From positions 1,984,001 to 2,048,000 of the forward strand of contig NZ_CP109055.1 in NCBI RefSeq assembly GCF_035975855.1: a stretch of DNA of 64,000 nucleotides. The letters run 5' to 3'. The notes under the pieces are model-generated. The model worked only from the letters and a program-made list of their open reading frames with translations. It had not been told where the DNA came from and did no database searches. This stretch comes from Streptomyces sp. NBC_01304 (GTDB lineage: Bacteria; Actinomycetota; Actinomycetes; Streptomycetales; Streptomycetaceae). Positions 32,237-40,678 of the stretch are shown piece after piece. Each line of letters opens with the position of its first letter. Positions within the stretch are counted from its first letter, which is position 1. The translations under genes were made by a program, and so were the position numbers.

Positions 32237-33367
32237 ATGCCTGCTGTCGACCAGAACCAGCGCCGCCGTCGCGGCACCGGACTCATCGCGCTCGACGAGG
32301 AGCGCAGCTTCGGCGGCTACACGCTCTTCGCGCCGCTCACCGGGACCGGCGAGGTCCATCTGATCGACGCGCACGGAGAGGTCGTGCACCGCTGGGACCT
32401 TCCGTACCGCCCGGGCCGCCACGCGCGCGTCCTGCCGAACGGCAACCTCGGCTACAACGGCGTACTCCCCGACGAGCCCGCCCTGTTCCCGATGTGGCAC
32501 AAGTACCGCGGCGGCATCATGCAGGAGGTCGCCCCGGACGGCACGGTCCTGCGCGAGCACCGGGACCGGTACCAGCACCACGACGCGCACCACTACGGCG
32601 ACGGCCGGCTCCTCTACAGCGCGCTTGAGCCGCTGACGGGGGCCGAGGCGGCAGCCGTACGCGGTGGGGTGCCCGGCTCCGAGGCGGGCGGCGACACCAT
32701 ATGGGCGGACACCATCAAGGAGGTCGACGCGCAGGGCCGCACCACATGGGAGTGGCGCGTCGCCGAACACCTCGACCGGGACGGCTTCCCGCTGCACCCG
32801 GACTACTCCCGCGAGCACTATCCGCTCATCAACAGCGTGCTCCCGCTGCGCGACGGCAACATCCTGGCCAGCCTGCGCAGCGCCTCCGCGGTGATCGTCA
32901 TCAGCCGCGCCACCGGCGAGGTCGTGTGGCGTACGGAGCCGGGTGTCGTGAGCCAGCAGCACTGCCCGACCGAGCTGGACAACGGCAACTTCCTCGTCTT
33001 CGACAACGGCGTCTACCGGCCCGGGAACGACGTGCCGTTCAGCCGCGTCATCGAGGTCGAACCGGCGAGCGGCAAGGTGGTGTGGGAGTACCACGATCCG
33101 GCGCGCGAGGCGTTCTTCGCGCCCTTCATGGGCAGCGCGCAGCGCTTGGCGAACGGCAACACCCTGGTCACCGACTCCCCGGCGGGCCGCCTCTTCGAGG
33201 TGACCGAGGACGGCTATCTGTGCTGGGAGTACGTGGTGCCGTTCTTCGGCGGTTACCGGGAGCGCGAGGTGAGCGCCCTCTTCCCGGCGGAGCCGAACGC
33301 GGTGTTCCGTGCGTACCGGTACGCCGCCGAGGAGGTGCCCTGGCTGCGGACGGATGCCCGGCGCTGA
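32237..33367 (+). CDS. Arylsulfotransferase (ASST)-like beta-propeller protein
   Basis: The 376 aa show repeated propeller-blade phrases: GEVHLIDAHGEVVHRWDLPY, RHARVLPNGNLGYNG, GGIMQEVAPDGTVLREH, INSVLPLRDGNILASLRSAS, NGNFLVFDNG, VVWEYHDPAREAFFAPFMGS and GRLFEVTEDGYLCWEYVVP. These match the ASST/arylsulfotransferase N-terminal and propeller family. True ASSTs are exported and use a catalytic His. HHDAHHYGDGRLLY offers candidates, but no signal peptide is seen, so it is probably cytosolic and its reaction is uncertain. It is divergent from the XRE-cupin regulator, its likely controller. Confidence 0.85.
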   Translation: MPAVDQNQRRRRGTGLIALDEERSFGGYTLFAPLTGTGEVHLIDAHGEVVHRWDLPYRPGRHARVLPNGNLGYNGVLPDEPALFPMWHKYRGGIMQEVAPDGTVLREHRDRYQHHDAHHYGDGRLLYSALEPLTGAEAAAVRGGVPGSEAGGDTIWADTIKEVDAQGRTTWEWRVAEHLDRDGFPLHPDYSREHYPLINSVLPLRDGNILASLRSASAVIVISRATGEVVWRTEPGVVSQQHCPTELDNGNFLVFDNGVYRPGNDVPFSRVIEVEPASGKVVWEYHDPAREAFFAPFMGSAQRLANGNTLVTDSPAGRLFEVTEDGYLCWEYVVPFFGGYREREVSALFPAEPNAVFRAYRYAAEEVPWLRTDARR

Positions 33368-33374
33368 AGGGGGG

Positions 33375-33800
33375 TCAAGACGCGGCAGCGATCTCGTCGA
33401 CAGAGGCGGCGTCGCCGGTGCCGTCGAAGGGCGGATAGCTCTCGCCGCCCATGCGCTCGGCCGCGTCCACGTACGCGGCGAGCGCCTCGCGGGACCGGGC
33501 GAGCGTCTCCATCTGGTCGTCCAGCCGCTGCAGCCGTCCCCGCATCGCGGCCAACAGCTCGGGGCATCCGGGGAGTTGGGGTGCCTCGCCGACCGCGCAG
33601 GGCAGCACGTAGGCGATGTCCTCGGAGGACAGTCCGGCACCGAGCAGGTGCCGGATCTGCTTCACCCGCAGCAGGGCGCCCTCGTCGAACTCGCGATAGC
33701 CGTTCGCCCTGCGGTCCGCCGGCAGCAGGCCCTGGGCCTCGTAGTAGCGCAGCTGGTGGGCGTTGACGCCCGTCCGGCGACTCAGTTCCCCGATACGCAT
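33375..33800 (-). CDS. MerR-family regulator
   Basis: The 141 aa open MRIGELSRRTGVNAHQLRYY and EAQGLLPADRRANGYREFDE, the classic MerR winged helix, then a coiled-coil region (RLQRLDDQMETLARSREALAA). One Cys pair (VLPCAVGE, LPGCPEL) lies near the effector region, but the pattern is not that of SoxR or the mercury sensors. ATG 33800 is chosen over TTG 33803. It diverges from the imine-reductase-like gene. The gap contains a long-spacer promoter with a dyad, the arrangement MerR proteins act on. Confidence 0.92.
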   Translation of the reverse strand: MRIGELSRRTGVNAHQLRYYEAQGLLPADRRANGYREFDEGALLRVKQIRHLLGAGLSSEDIAYVLPCAVGEAPQLPGCPELLAAMRGRLQRLDDQMETLARSREALAAYVDAAERMGGESYPPFDGTGDAASVDEIAAAS

Positions 33801-33812
33801 CAAAAACCTCGC

Positions 33813-33844
33813 TTGACCTTCACACCGGTATCAACGTTGACGAT
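33813..33844 (+). promoter_or_regulatory. MerR-type promoter with dyad in the spacer
   Basis: A -35-like TTGACC (33813-33818) and -10-like GACGAT (33839-33844) are separated by 20 bp. That spacing needs the untwisting MerR activators provide. The spacer holds TTCACACCGGTATCAA (33819-33834), a 16-bp imperfect dyad (12 of 16 symmetric) centred on ACCGGT. It drives toward the gene starting at 33851. Read by eye. Confidence 0.55.
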
Positions 33845-33850
33845 GTTGCC

Positions 33851-34780
33851 ATGAACAACGCAACCGATACCGCTACTCCCGTTACCGCCGCTCCCGCGAC
33901 CGCTACTCCCGTGACAGTCATCGGACTTGGCCTGATGGGCCAGGCGCTCGCCGCCACCTTCCTCAAGGCCGGGCATCCCACGACCGTGTGGAACCGTACG
34001 ACCGCCAAGGCCGACCAACTGGTCGCGGACGGCGCGCAATTGGCGCCCACGATCGGCCACGCGGTCAAGGCAAGCCCTCTGACGATCGTCTGCGTCACCG
34101 ACTACCGGGCGATGTACGAACTGCTCGACGCGGGCGACGTCGAACGGGTCGAACTGGACGGCACGATGCTGGTCAACCTGACCTCGGGCTCCTCCGCCCA
34201 GGCCCGGGAGGCCGCCCGCTGGGCCGAGCGGCGCGGCGCCCGTTACCTGGACGGCGCCATCATGGCCATCCCGTCGGCGATCGGGACGGCCGAGGCGGTG
34301 ATTCTGCACAGCGGGCCGCAGTCGGACTTCGAGGCGCACGAGTCGGCGCTCGCCGCGCTCGGCACCGTCAGCCATCTCGGTGCGGACCACGGGCTCGCGT
34401 CCCTGTACGACGTGGCCGGACTGGCCATGATGTGGAGCGTCCTGAACGCCTGGCTGCAGGGCACCGCCCTGCTCAGGACCGCCGGTGTGGACGCGGCGAC
34501 GTACGCCCCGTTCGCGCGGCAGATCGCCGCCGGTGTCGCCGAATGGCTGCCCGGGCACGCCGAGGAGATCGACAGCCGCTCCTTCGCGGCCGAGGTGGCG
34601 GCCCTGGACACCCATGCCCGGTCGATAGACCACCTCATCGAGGAGAGCGAGGCGGTGGGCGTCAACGCCGAACTGCCCAGGCTGATCAAGGCGATGGCCG
34701 ACCGGTCGCTCGCCGCCGGACACGGCGGGGAGCAGTACTCCGTGCTGATCGAGGAGTTCGAGAAGCCCCGGACCGACTGA
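33851..34780 (+). CDS. NADPH-dependent imine reductase-like dehydrogenase
   Basis: The 309 aa start with a Thr/Ala/Pro-rich stretch, then the Rossmann motif VTVIGLGLMGQALAATFLKA (about 20-40) and VWNRTTAKADQLVADGA, where the Arg suits NADPH. The C-terminal helical domain has LASLYDVAGLAMMW, with Asp187 at the position of the catalytic Asp in many imine reductases. It would reduce cyclic imines, or a beta-hydroxyacid if it is closer to that sister family. Control by the divergent MerR protein is likely. Substrate unknown. Confidence 0.9.
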   Translation: MNNATDTATPVTAAPATATPVTVIGLGLMGQALAATFLKAGHPTTVWNRTTAKADQLVADGAQLAPTIGHAVKASPLTIVCVTDYRAMYELLDAGDVERVELDGTMLVNLTSGSSAQAREAARWAERRGARYLDGAIMAIPSAIGTAEAVILHSGPQSDFEAHESALAALGTVSHLGADHGLASLYDVAGLAMMWSVLNAWLQGTALLRTAGVDAATYAPFARQIAAGVAEWLPGHAEEIDSRSFAAEVAALDTHARSIDHLIEESEAVGVNAELPRLIKAMADRSLAAGHGGEQYSVLIEEFEKPRTD

Positions 34781-34802
34781 GCGGTGAACCCGCCGCGTGC
34801 CC

Positions 34803-36320
34803 TCAGGCGGCGACAGTGACCTCGGTCGCGGCCGGCCGCTGCTCCCCGATGAGCGCCCGCAGCTTGCCCGCGCCGAGGAACATCGCGATGCCCGCGACGA
34901 TCAACAGGGCGCCCTGCCAGAGGAAGTTGGAGCTCTGGCCGATCACGTCGTCCAGGCGGGGCAGCTGTCCGCCGATCGCGTCGCCGGTCGCGGCGGCCAG
35001 GAACCAGACGCCCATCATCTGGTTGGTGAAGGCGCGCGGCGCGAGCACGGTGGTCACGGACAGACCCACCGGGCTGAGGCACATCTCGCCGATGACCTGG
35101 ATGAAGTAGACGCCGATCAGCCACATCAGGGAGACCTTCGCACCGCCGGAGGCCAGCGACGAGGCGGCCGACATCAGGAGGAAGGAGATTCCGACCAGGC
35201 CGAGCGCGGCGGCGAACTTGCCGGGGGTGGAGAAGTTGCGCCCCCGGCGCACCCAGAACACCGCGAACAGCGGCGCCATCAGGATCACGAACACCGAGCC
35301 GATGGACTGGGTCCAACTGGCGGGCATGGACCAGCCGAAGACGTCCAGGTTGGTCTTCTGCGCGGCGAACAGGTTGAGTTCGCTGCCGACCTGGTCGTAG
35401 ATCATCCAGAACAGGGCGGCGGCCGCGAACAGCCATACGTACGCCTTGAGGCGCTTGCGCTCCTCGGTGGTGACGCTGGGGCTGCGGTACATGTAGACGA
35501 GGTAGCCGCCCGGGACGACGACAGCGATCAGCGTGAGCGCGAAGGTGATGTTGTCGATGTCCAGGCTGCCGGTGACCGCGCCGAGCAGGCCGAGCAGCAG
35601 CAGGCCGGCCGCGGCGATGGCGCCGTTGCGCTTGAGGGTGTGGCGCTCGCGCGGGGTCAGCGGGGTGATGGGGGCTTCCTTGTACGTGTCCGCCATGCGC
35701 CGGCCGCCGATGACGTACTGCGCGAGGCCGAAGGCCATGCCGACGGCCGCGGCGGCGAAGCCGAGGTGCCAGTTGACCTCCTCGCCGAGGAAGCCGACGA
35801 GCAGCGGGGCGACCAGGGCGCCGAAGTTGATGCCCATGTAGAAGAGCGAGTAGCCGGCGTCGCGGCGCTCGTCGCCCTCGGCGTAGAGGCAGCCGACCAT
35901 CGCGGAGATGTTGGACTTCAGGAGTCCGGTGCCGATGGTGATGAGGAACAGGCCCGGCCAGACGCCCAGGTTGCCGGGGACCGACATGGCGATGTGGCCG
36001 GCCATGATGACGATGCCGCCCCACAGTACGGTGCGGCGGGCGCCGAGCAGGCGGTCGGCGACCCAGCCGCCGGGCAGCGCGAGCAGGCCGATCATGGCCA
36101 TGTACACGCCCTCGACGGCCTCGGCGGTGCCCTCGCTCAGGCCCATGCCGCCCGACTGCGTCTTGGCGGCGAGGAAGTGGACCAGGATGGCGACCATGCC
36201 GTAGAGGCTGAAGCGCTCCCACATCTCGGTCAGCGCGAGCGTGGAGAGCCCTCGGGGGTGCCGCCGCCTGGACGGGGCCGGCACCTCGGGCTGCTTCTGC
36301 ATACTTATCGAATCACTCAC
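34803..36320 (-). CDS. POT/PTR-family proton-coupled peptide transporter
   Basis: The 505 aa contain family signatures: LALTEMWERFSLYGMVAILV at helix 1 (the ExxERFxxYG motif), GGWVADRLLGARRTVLWGG, GTGLLKSNISAMVGCLYAEG, DAGYSLFYMGINFGALVAPL (PTR2 signature 2) and EMCLSPVGLSVTTVLAPRAF. It should import di- and tripeptides with protons. It converges on the imine reductase gene with a 22-bp gap and looks monocistronic. The 287-bp gap to the ATPase gene holds its promoter; I found no distinctive motif there. Confidence 0.95.
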   Translation of the reverse strand: MSDSISMQKQPEVPAPSRRRHPRGLSTLALTEMWERFSLYGMVAILVHFLAAKTQSGGMGLSEGTAEAVEGVYMAMIGLLALPGGWVADRLLGARRTVLWGGIVIMAGHIAMSVPGNLGVWPGLFLITIGTGLLKSNISAMVGCLYAEGDERRDAGYSLFYMGINFGALVAPLLVGFLGEEVNWHLGFAAAAVGMAFGLAQYVIGGRRMADTYKEAPITPLTPRERHTLKRNGAIAAAGLLLLGLLGAVTGSLDIDNITFALTLIAVVVPGGYLVYMYRSPSVTTEERKRLKAYVWLFAAAALFWMIYDQVGSELNLFAAQKTNLDVFGWSMPASWTQSIGSVFVILMAPLFAVFWVRRGRNFSTPGKFAAALGLVGISFLLMSAASSLASGGAKVSLMWLIGVYFIQVIGEMCLSPVGLSVTTVLAPRAFTNQMMGVWFLAAATGDAIGGQLPRLDDVIGQSSNFLWQGALLIVAGIAMFLGAGKLRALIGEQRPAATEVTVAA

Positions 36321-36607
36321 ATATCCAAGCTAGGTGCCCCTACCAGATCACACCTCCACTTTTTGGCCGATATGGGGCCGGGACCCGGCAGGCCCTTGGA
36401 CCCGGCCGTAAGTAACCAACTGGTCCCCGCCGTACGTAATCAGCCATCGGGCCGGGCGGAAAACAGATCGCTCCCACCCCTCCAACCACGGTAAAACCAG
36501 CGGTACTTCGCATGTCCGAGCGATCAGCGTGGGATCCTCACTGCACCGGCGCACGGCAGGCAACGGCACCTACCGGCACGCATCGGCATTCAGGGGAGCG
36601 GGGGCAC

Positions 36608-38590
36608 GTGACGGAGTCGGCAGCGGGCATCGGCATCAGGGGACGCAGGGGCATCGTCTCCCTGGTGGACGCCTGCCTGAAACAGCAGCCGGACGCGGAG
36701 CGCCCCGTCACCCTGCTCCTCGGGCCGCACGGCAGCGGCTCCAGCGAGACGCACAGCGTCCTGATGGAGCGGTTCGGGCCCGAATTCCCTTTCGCGTACG
36801 TCAAGTTCGCCCCGGGCCAGGCCCTGCTCCCCCGCTACGCCCTGGGCCTGATCGCCCGCCAGCTGGAGCGCAAGCTGCCGCGCTACCGGCGCTCCCGCTT
36901 TCCGCTCCTCACCCTCGGGCTGCTCGCCTCCGACCAGGACCTGTCGATCACCACGCTGGCCCAGGGCAGGCGCGACATCCGGCGCAGGCTCGACTCCTTC
37001 CAGCAGCAGGCCGAGCACCGCTACGGCGACTACCTCGCGGCCTTCCTCGATGTCGCGGGCAGCGCGATCAGGGCGCCGGAGGGTGCCTCCGCGCTCGTCC
37101 ACGCCCTGCTCACGGACGCCCTGCGGCGCGGACGGCGCAGGCTGCCGGGGACCCGGTTCAGCGCGGAGGCCGCCTGGTACGGGGACCATCCGCTGATCCA
37201 GAGCCAGGACCGCTGGGACGCCCTGGTCGAGCTCAACATCTGGCGCCACCAGGGCGACGAGGACGACACGGAGCGCCTGGACCGGGTGCTGTTCTCGGCG
37301 TTCCTGGAGGATCTGCGGCGCAATGTGGGTCGCTCCTTCGCGCCCCGCTCGCTGCTCGTCCTGCTCGACGACACCCACACCGAGTACGGCCGCCGCTTCC
37401 TCGACCTGCTCCTTCGCGCCCGGCACGACGACACGGTGGTGGCCGGGCGGGACTGCGACCCGCTGACCGTCGTCGCGAGCTGCAACCGCTGGCTGCCGCG
37501 CTGGGGCCCGGTCACCGGCGAGCAGTGGCCCTGGCAGCTGCGGGTGCCGGACCGGGCCTCGCCCGCGGACTGGGCCGAGCACCGGCCGCCGCGGGACGGC
37601 GAGGACACCTGGTGGTATCCGCTGCGGCTGCGCGACCTCAATCTGGACGAGGTCCGCATCCACATCGAGCAGCAGCTGCACACGCATCCGGGCCTCGCCC
37701 CGTTCGCCCGGCTCGCGCCCTTCATCCACCGGCTCACCAGCGGCCTGCCGAAGGCGGTGCACGAGGTCCTGGAGGTGCTGCGGCAGCAGGGCGCGCCGCC
37801 CGATCCGGGGCCGGAGCAGGACCGCTGGCTGCGGACGCTCCCGGAGCGGACGGTGCAGGTCGGCGAGGACAACGTACCTCTGGTGGACTCGGCGCTCGCC
37901 GGGCTCCTGGAGGGCTTCGGGCCGCGGGAGCTGGACTCGCTCGCCGAGTGCGCGGCGGCCCAGGACCTGTATCTGGGCACGCAGGTGCTCGGGCACGGCG
38001 AGGCGCTGTTCACCGAGCTGCGGTCCCGCTGGCTGCTGCAGAGCCCCGGTTCGCTGACGCCCGCGCTGCATCCGTGGCTGCGCCGGCTGCTGCTGTGGCA
38101 GCTGGCGCTGCGACCGCACGACTGGGACACCGCCCACGAGCTGCTCGCCGACCACCACCAGGCGGAGGGACGCGGGGCGGCGCAGATGTACCACCGGCTC
38201 GCCCTCGGTGATCTGGACGCGGTGGCCGGGCATCTCGTGGACCGCTTCCAGGCGGTCCGCGCCGAGCAGTGGATCAGCGAGTTCGACCGGATCACGGCGG
38301 CCCCCAACCGCCTGATGACACCGGGCGGTCCGCTCGACCTGCTGGCCGGGCTCGGCCCCGCCCATCCCGACGCCGCGGTGACCACGCACGCGGTGGTGCG
38401 GGATCTGACGGCCGCCCGCTGGCTGTGGAGCGACCCGCTCACCGACCCCGCGCTGCGGCTCGGCGATGTGATCGCCGACGGCTTCATCCAGCTGTCGAGA
38501 CTGTGGAGGAACGACAACGTGGCCCTGCTCAACGAGTCGGAGCGCTACCGCCACTGGCGCCACCCGCTGACGATCACGGCAGGGGGCTGA
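36608..38590 (+). CDS. Uncharacterised ATPase-like protein with degenerate P-loop
   Basis: GTG 36608 gives 660 aa; an ATG at 36512 is in frame but lacks a ribosome binding site. After VTLLLGPHGSGSSET (residues 39-46 in the Walker A place) the invariant Lys is Ser45. A Walker B-like SLLVLLDDTH lies near 254, followed by LTVVASCNRWLPRWGP, a sensor-1-like strand. The remaining half is helical, with a winged-helix-like stretch around AGLLEGFGPRELDSLAECA. The plan resembles STAND/AAA regulators with a nucleotide site that may bind but not hydrolyse. It ends 5 bp before a membrane receptor gene. The pair probably works together. No family recognised. Confidence 0.8.
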   Translation: MTESAAGIGIRGRRGIVSLVDACLKQQPDAERPVTLLLGPHGSGSSETHSVLMERFGPEFPFAYVKFAPGQALLPRYALGLIARQLERKLPRYRRSRFPLLTLGLLASDQDLSITTLAQGRRDIRRRLDSFQQQAEHRYGDYLAAFLDVAGSAIRAPEGASALVHALLTDALRRGRRRLPGTRFSAEAAWYGDHPLIQSQDRWDALVELNIWRHQGDEDDTERLDRVLFSAFLEDLRRNVGRSFAPRSLLVLLDDTHTEYGRRFLDLLLRARHDDTVVAGRDCDPLTVVASCNRWLPRWGPVTGEQWPWQLRVPDRASPADWAEHRPPRDGEDTWWYPLRLRDLNLDEVRIHIEQQLHTHPGLAPFARLAPFIHRLTSGLPKAVHEVLEVLRQQGAPPDPGPEQDRWLRTLPERTVQVGEDNVPLVDSALAGLLEGFGPRELDSLAECAAAQDLYLGTQVLGHGEALFTELRSRWLLQSPGSLTPALHPWLRRLLLWQLALRPHDWDTAHELLADHHQAEGRGAAQMYHRLALGDLDAVAGHLVDRFQAVRAEQWISEFDRITAAPNRLMTPGGPLDLLAGLGPAHPDAAVTTHAVVRDLTAARWLWSDPLTDPALRLGDVIADGFIQLSRLWRNDNVALLNESERYRHWRHPLTITAGG

Positions 38591-38595
38591 GCGCC

Positions 38596-40068
38596 ATGCG
38601 CAGGATCGAATGGCCGCTGCACGTCGTGAAGCGGGTGGTGATCGGGGTGCTCGCCGCCGTCGCGCTCGGGATCCTCGGGAACCTGGCGTGGGGCTGGTAC
38701 GAGTCGTCGCAGGCCAAGTGCGGGGACGGCGTGGTCAAGCGGGGCGAGAAGGACGAATGCGTCGGGGTCACCGACGGCGCGTACCACTTCGCCGGTCATC
38801 TCGCCGAGGTGGAGAAGAAGATCAAGGCGGAGAACGACCGGGTCGTCAAGAACGAGGGCAAGGAGCCGTACGTCAGCGTCGCCTACCTGGCCTCCTTCAC
38901 CCTCGACAACGACGACAGCAACTCCGAGAACTCCGTACGCCATGAACTCGAAGGCGCCTACCTCGCCCAGTACCGGCACAATCGCGGCGACCTCTCCGCC
39001 TCGCCCAAGATCCGTCTGCTGATCGCCAATTCGGGGAGCAGTTCGTCCGAGTGGTCGCACACCGCCGACGAGCTGATCGCCCGCAAGGACTCCGAGCGCC
39101 TCGTCTCGGTCGTCGGACTCGGACCGAGTACGAACCGCAATCTGGCCGCGTTGAAGCGGTTCTCCGAGGCCGGACTCGCCACCGTCGCGAGCACCATGAC
39201 GGCGACGAACATAAAGGACATCAACGGTTTCGTCCGCGTGGCGCCCACCAACGACGCGGAGGCGAAGGCGGGTTCGGCCTATCTCAAGCAGCAGAAGATC
39301 CGCAGCGCCGTCGTCGTCCAGGACGCCGCCGAGAGCAATCTGTACGCGAAGACGCTCGGCAGGGCCTTCGAGAAGGAGTTCAAGGACGACACCCATGAAC
39401 TGGTCGCCGACACCATGACGTACGACTCGTCCGTGGCCGGCGCCTGGCAGAACGAGCTGCGGTACATGCCGGGCCAGCTCTGCGACCAAAAGCCCCAGGT
39501 CGTCTATTTCGCCGGGCGCGGCCGGCATCTGTCGCACTTCCTCGACGCGATCGCCAACCGGGCCTGCCAGAAGCAGCCGTTCACGGTCCTGACCGGCGAC
39601 GACACCACGAACCTCACCCCGGACGAGCTGGCCGCCGCCGCGAAGACCGGGGTGGACGTGCTGTACACGGGTCTCGCCCACGCGGAGATGTACGACAAGA
39701 ACCGCAAGGCGGTGTCCGAGCCCTCGGCGCGGAACTTCCGCCCCGGCAACCTGCTCGACCAGTGGTTCAAGAACGACCCGCGCTACGACGGCCAGGACAT
39801 CATGGCGCACGACGCGGTCCTCACCGCGGCGCAGGGCATCCGGATGGCCTCGGGCTGGAAGGGCAAGGTCACCGGGCCCGCGGTGGCGCGGATGTTCCAT
39901 CAGATGGTCGGCAACCAGGCGGTGCCCGGCGCCAGCGGCTTCATCCAGTTCCAGAACACCGGCGACCCGGTCAACAAGGCCATCCCGATCCTGCAGCTGA
40001 CCGCCGACGGCCGCTCCGAGCTCATCGCCGTCTCGTCCGACCGGGGCCGGCCGACCGAGCGCCCGTGA
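38596..40068 (+). CDS. Membrane-anchored type I periplasmic-binding-fold receptor
   Basis: The 490-aa protein starts at ATG 38596, 5 bp after the ATPase stop. Residues about 12-38 (VVKRVVIGVLAAVALGILGN) form a single membrane anchor with no lipobox. The outer part matches branched-chain amino acid/ANF-receptor binding folds: ENSVRHELEGAYLAQYRHNR, VVGLGPSTNRNLAALKRFSE, GLATVASTMTATN, FVRVAPTNDAEAKAGSAYLK, PQVVYFAGRGRHLSHFLDAI and GQDIMAHDAVLTAAQGIRMA. There are no transporter genes nearby, so it is better read as a tethered sensor than a transport component. Ligand unknown. Confidence 0.85.
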   Translation: MRRIEWPLHVVKRVVIGVLAAVALGILGNLAWGWYESSQAKCGDGVVKRGEKDECVGVTDGAYHFAGHLAEVEKKIKAENDRVVKNEGKEPYVSVAYLASFTLDNDDSNSENSVRHELEGAYLAQYRHNRGDLSASPKIRLLIANSGSSSSEWSHTADELIARKDSERLVSVVGLGPSTNRNLAALKRFSEAGLATVASTMTATNIKDINGFVRVAPTNDAEAKAGSAYLKQQKIRSAVVVQDAAESNLYAKTLGRAFEKEFKDDTHELVADTMTYDSSVAGAWQNELRYMPGQLCDQKPQVVYFAGRGRHLSHFLDAIANRACQKQPFTVLTGDDTTNLTPDELAAAAKTGVDVLYTGLAHAEMYDKNRKAVSEPSARNFRPGNLLDQWFKNDPRYDGQDIMAHDAVLTAAQGIRMASGWKGKVTGPAVARMFHQMVGNQAVPGASGFIQFQNTGDPVNKAIPILQLTADGRSELIAVSSDRGRPTERP

Positions 40069-40097
40069 ACGCAGCCCCTTCCACTGAAAGCCACCAG

Positions 40098-40110
40098 CCA
40101 TGACTCATGG
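40098..40110. promoter_or_regulatory. CCATGA-C-TCATGG palindrome
   Basis: A perfect 6+1+6 palindrome 30 bp after the receptor stop and 90 bp before the small secreted protein. It may be an operator for the latter or a weak termination hairpin. No T run follows. Confidence 0.4.
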
Positions 40111-40199
40111 TGTTCTGTCGCTTTTGTGGCTATCTATGCGTTCAGTTCGGTGCGGACAATGAATCGGCCCCACAGAACGCCCAGAGGAAGGAATCAGCC

Positions 40200-40472
40200 A
40201 TGAGGCACCACACTCTGCGCAACACGTTCGTGGCTGCAGGAGCAGGCGTGGCACTGGCGCTCTCCGCCGGCAGCGCCGGCGCCGACTGCGTCAGCCAGGA
40301 GGTCTTCAACTCGTGCCTCAGCACGGGCAACGCCGCGATGGATCTGGCCCGCCAAACCGAAACCGGCGTCGACGACGCCGCCGCAAGTGCCGCACTTCAA
40401 GCGTGTTACGTGCAGTGCGACGACGACGCCTCTGCCCTGCAGAACAATCTGGCACCGGTCGCGAAGTGGTAG
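40200..40472 (+). CDS. Small secreted four-cysteine protein
   Basis: The ATG at 40200 follows GAGGAAGGA and gives 90 aa. Residues 1-28 form a Sec signal peptide (basic start, AAGAGVALALSAGSAGA, cleavage expected before DCVSQE). The mature part of about 62 residues is acidic and has four Cys (DCVS, NSCLS, QACYVQC), enough for two disulfides. No family is recognised. It could be a secreted peptide related to the ATPase/receptor pair upstream, but only closeness suggests that. Confidence 0.75.
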   Translation: MRHHTLRNTFVAAGAGVALALSAGSAGADCVSQEVFNSCLSTGNAAMDLARQTETGVDDAAASAALQACYVQCDDDASALQNNLAPVAKW

Positions 40473-40678
40473 CCGGCAAGTGGTAGCCGGCCGGCGAAAG
40501 GCGGGATTTCAGGGCTGGCCCTGATGTCCGGGCGCCTGGCGCCGCCTAAGTTGGACCGCACCGGCACCGCTCCGCGATTGGGCAGTCGGGGGACACGGGG
40601 GTAGGTCCAGCGCGGGGCGGACGTCCGGGACGAGGTCGGCCCGAGGGGGGTCAGGCATCGCGACCGGCCCGAGAGGGA

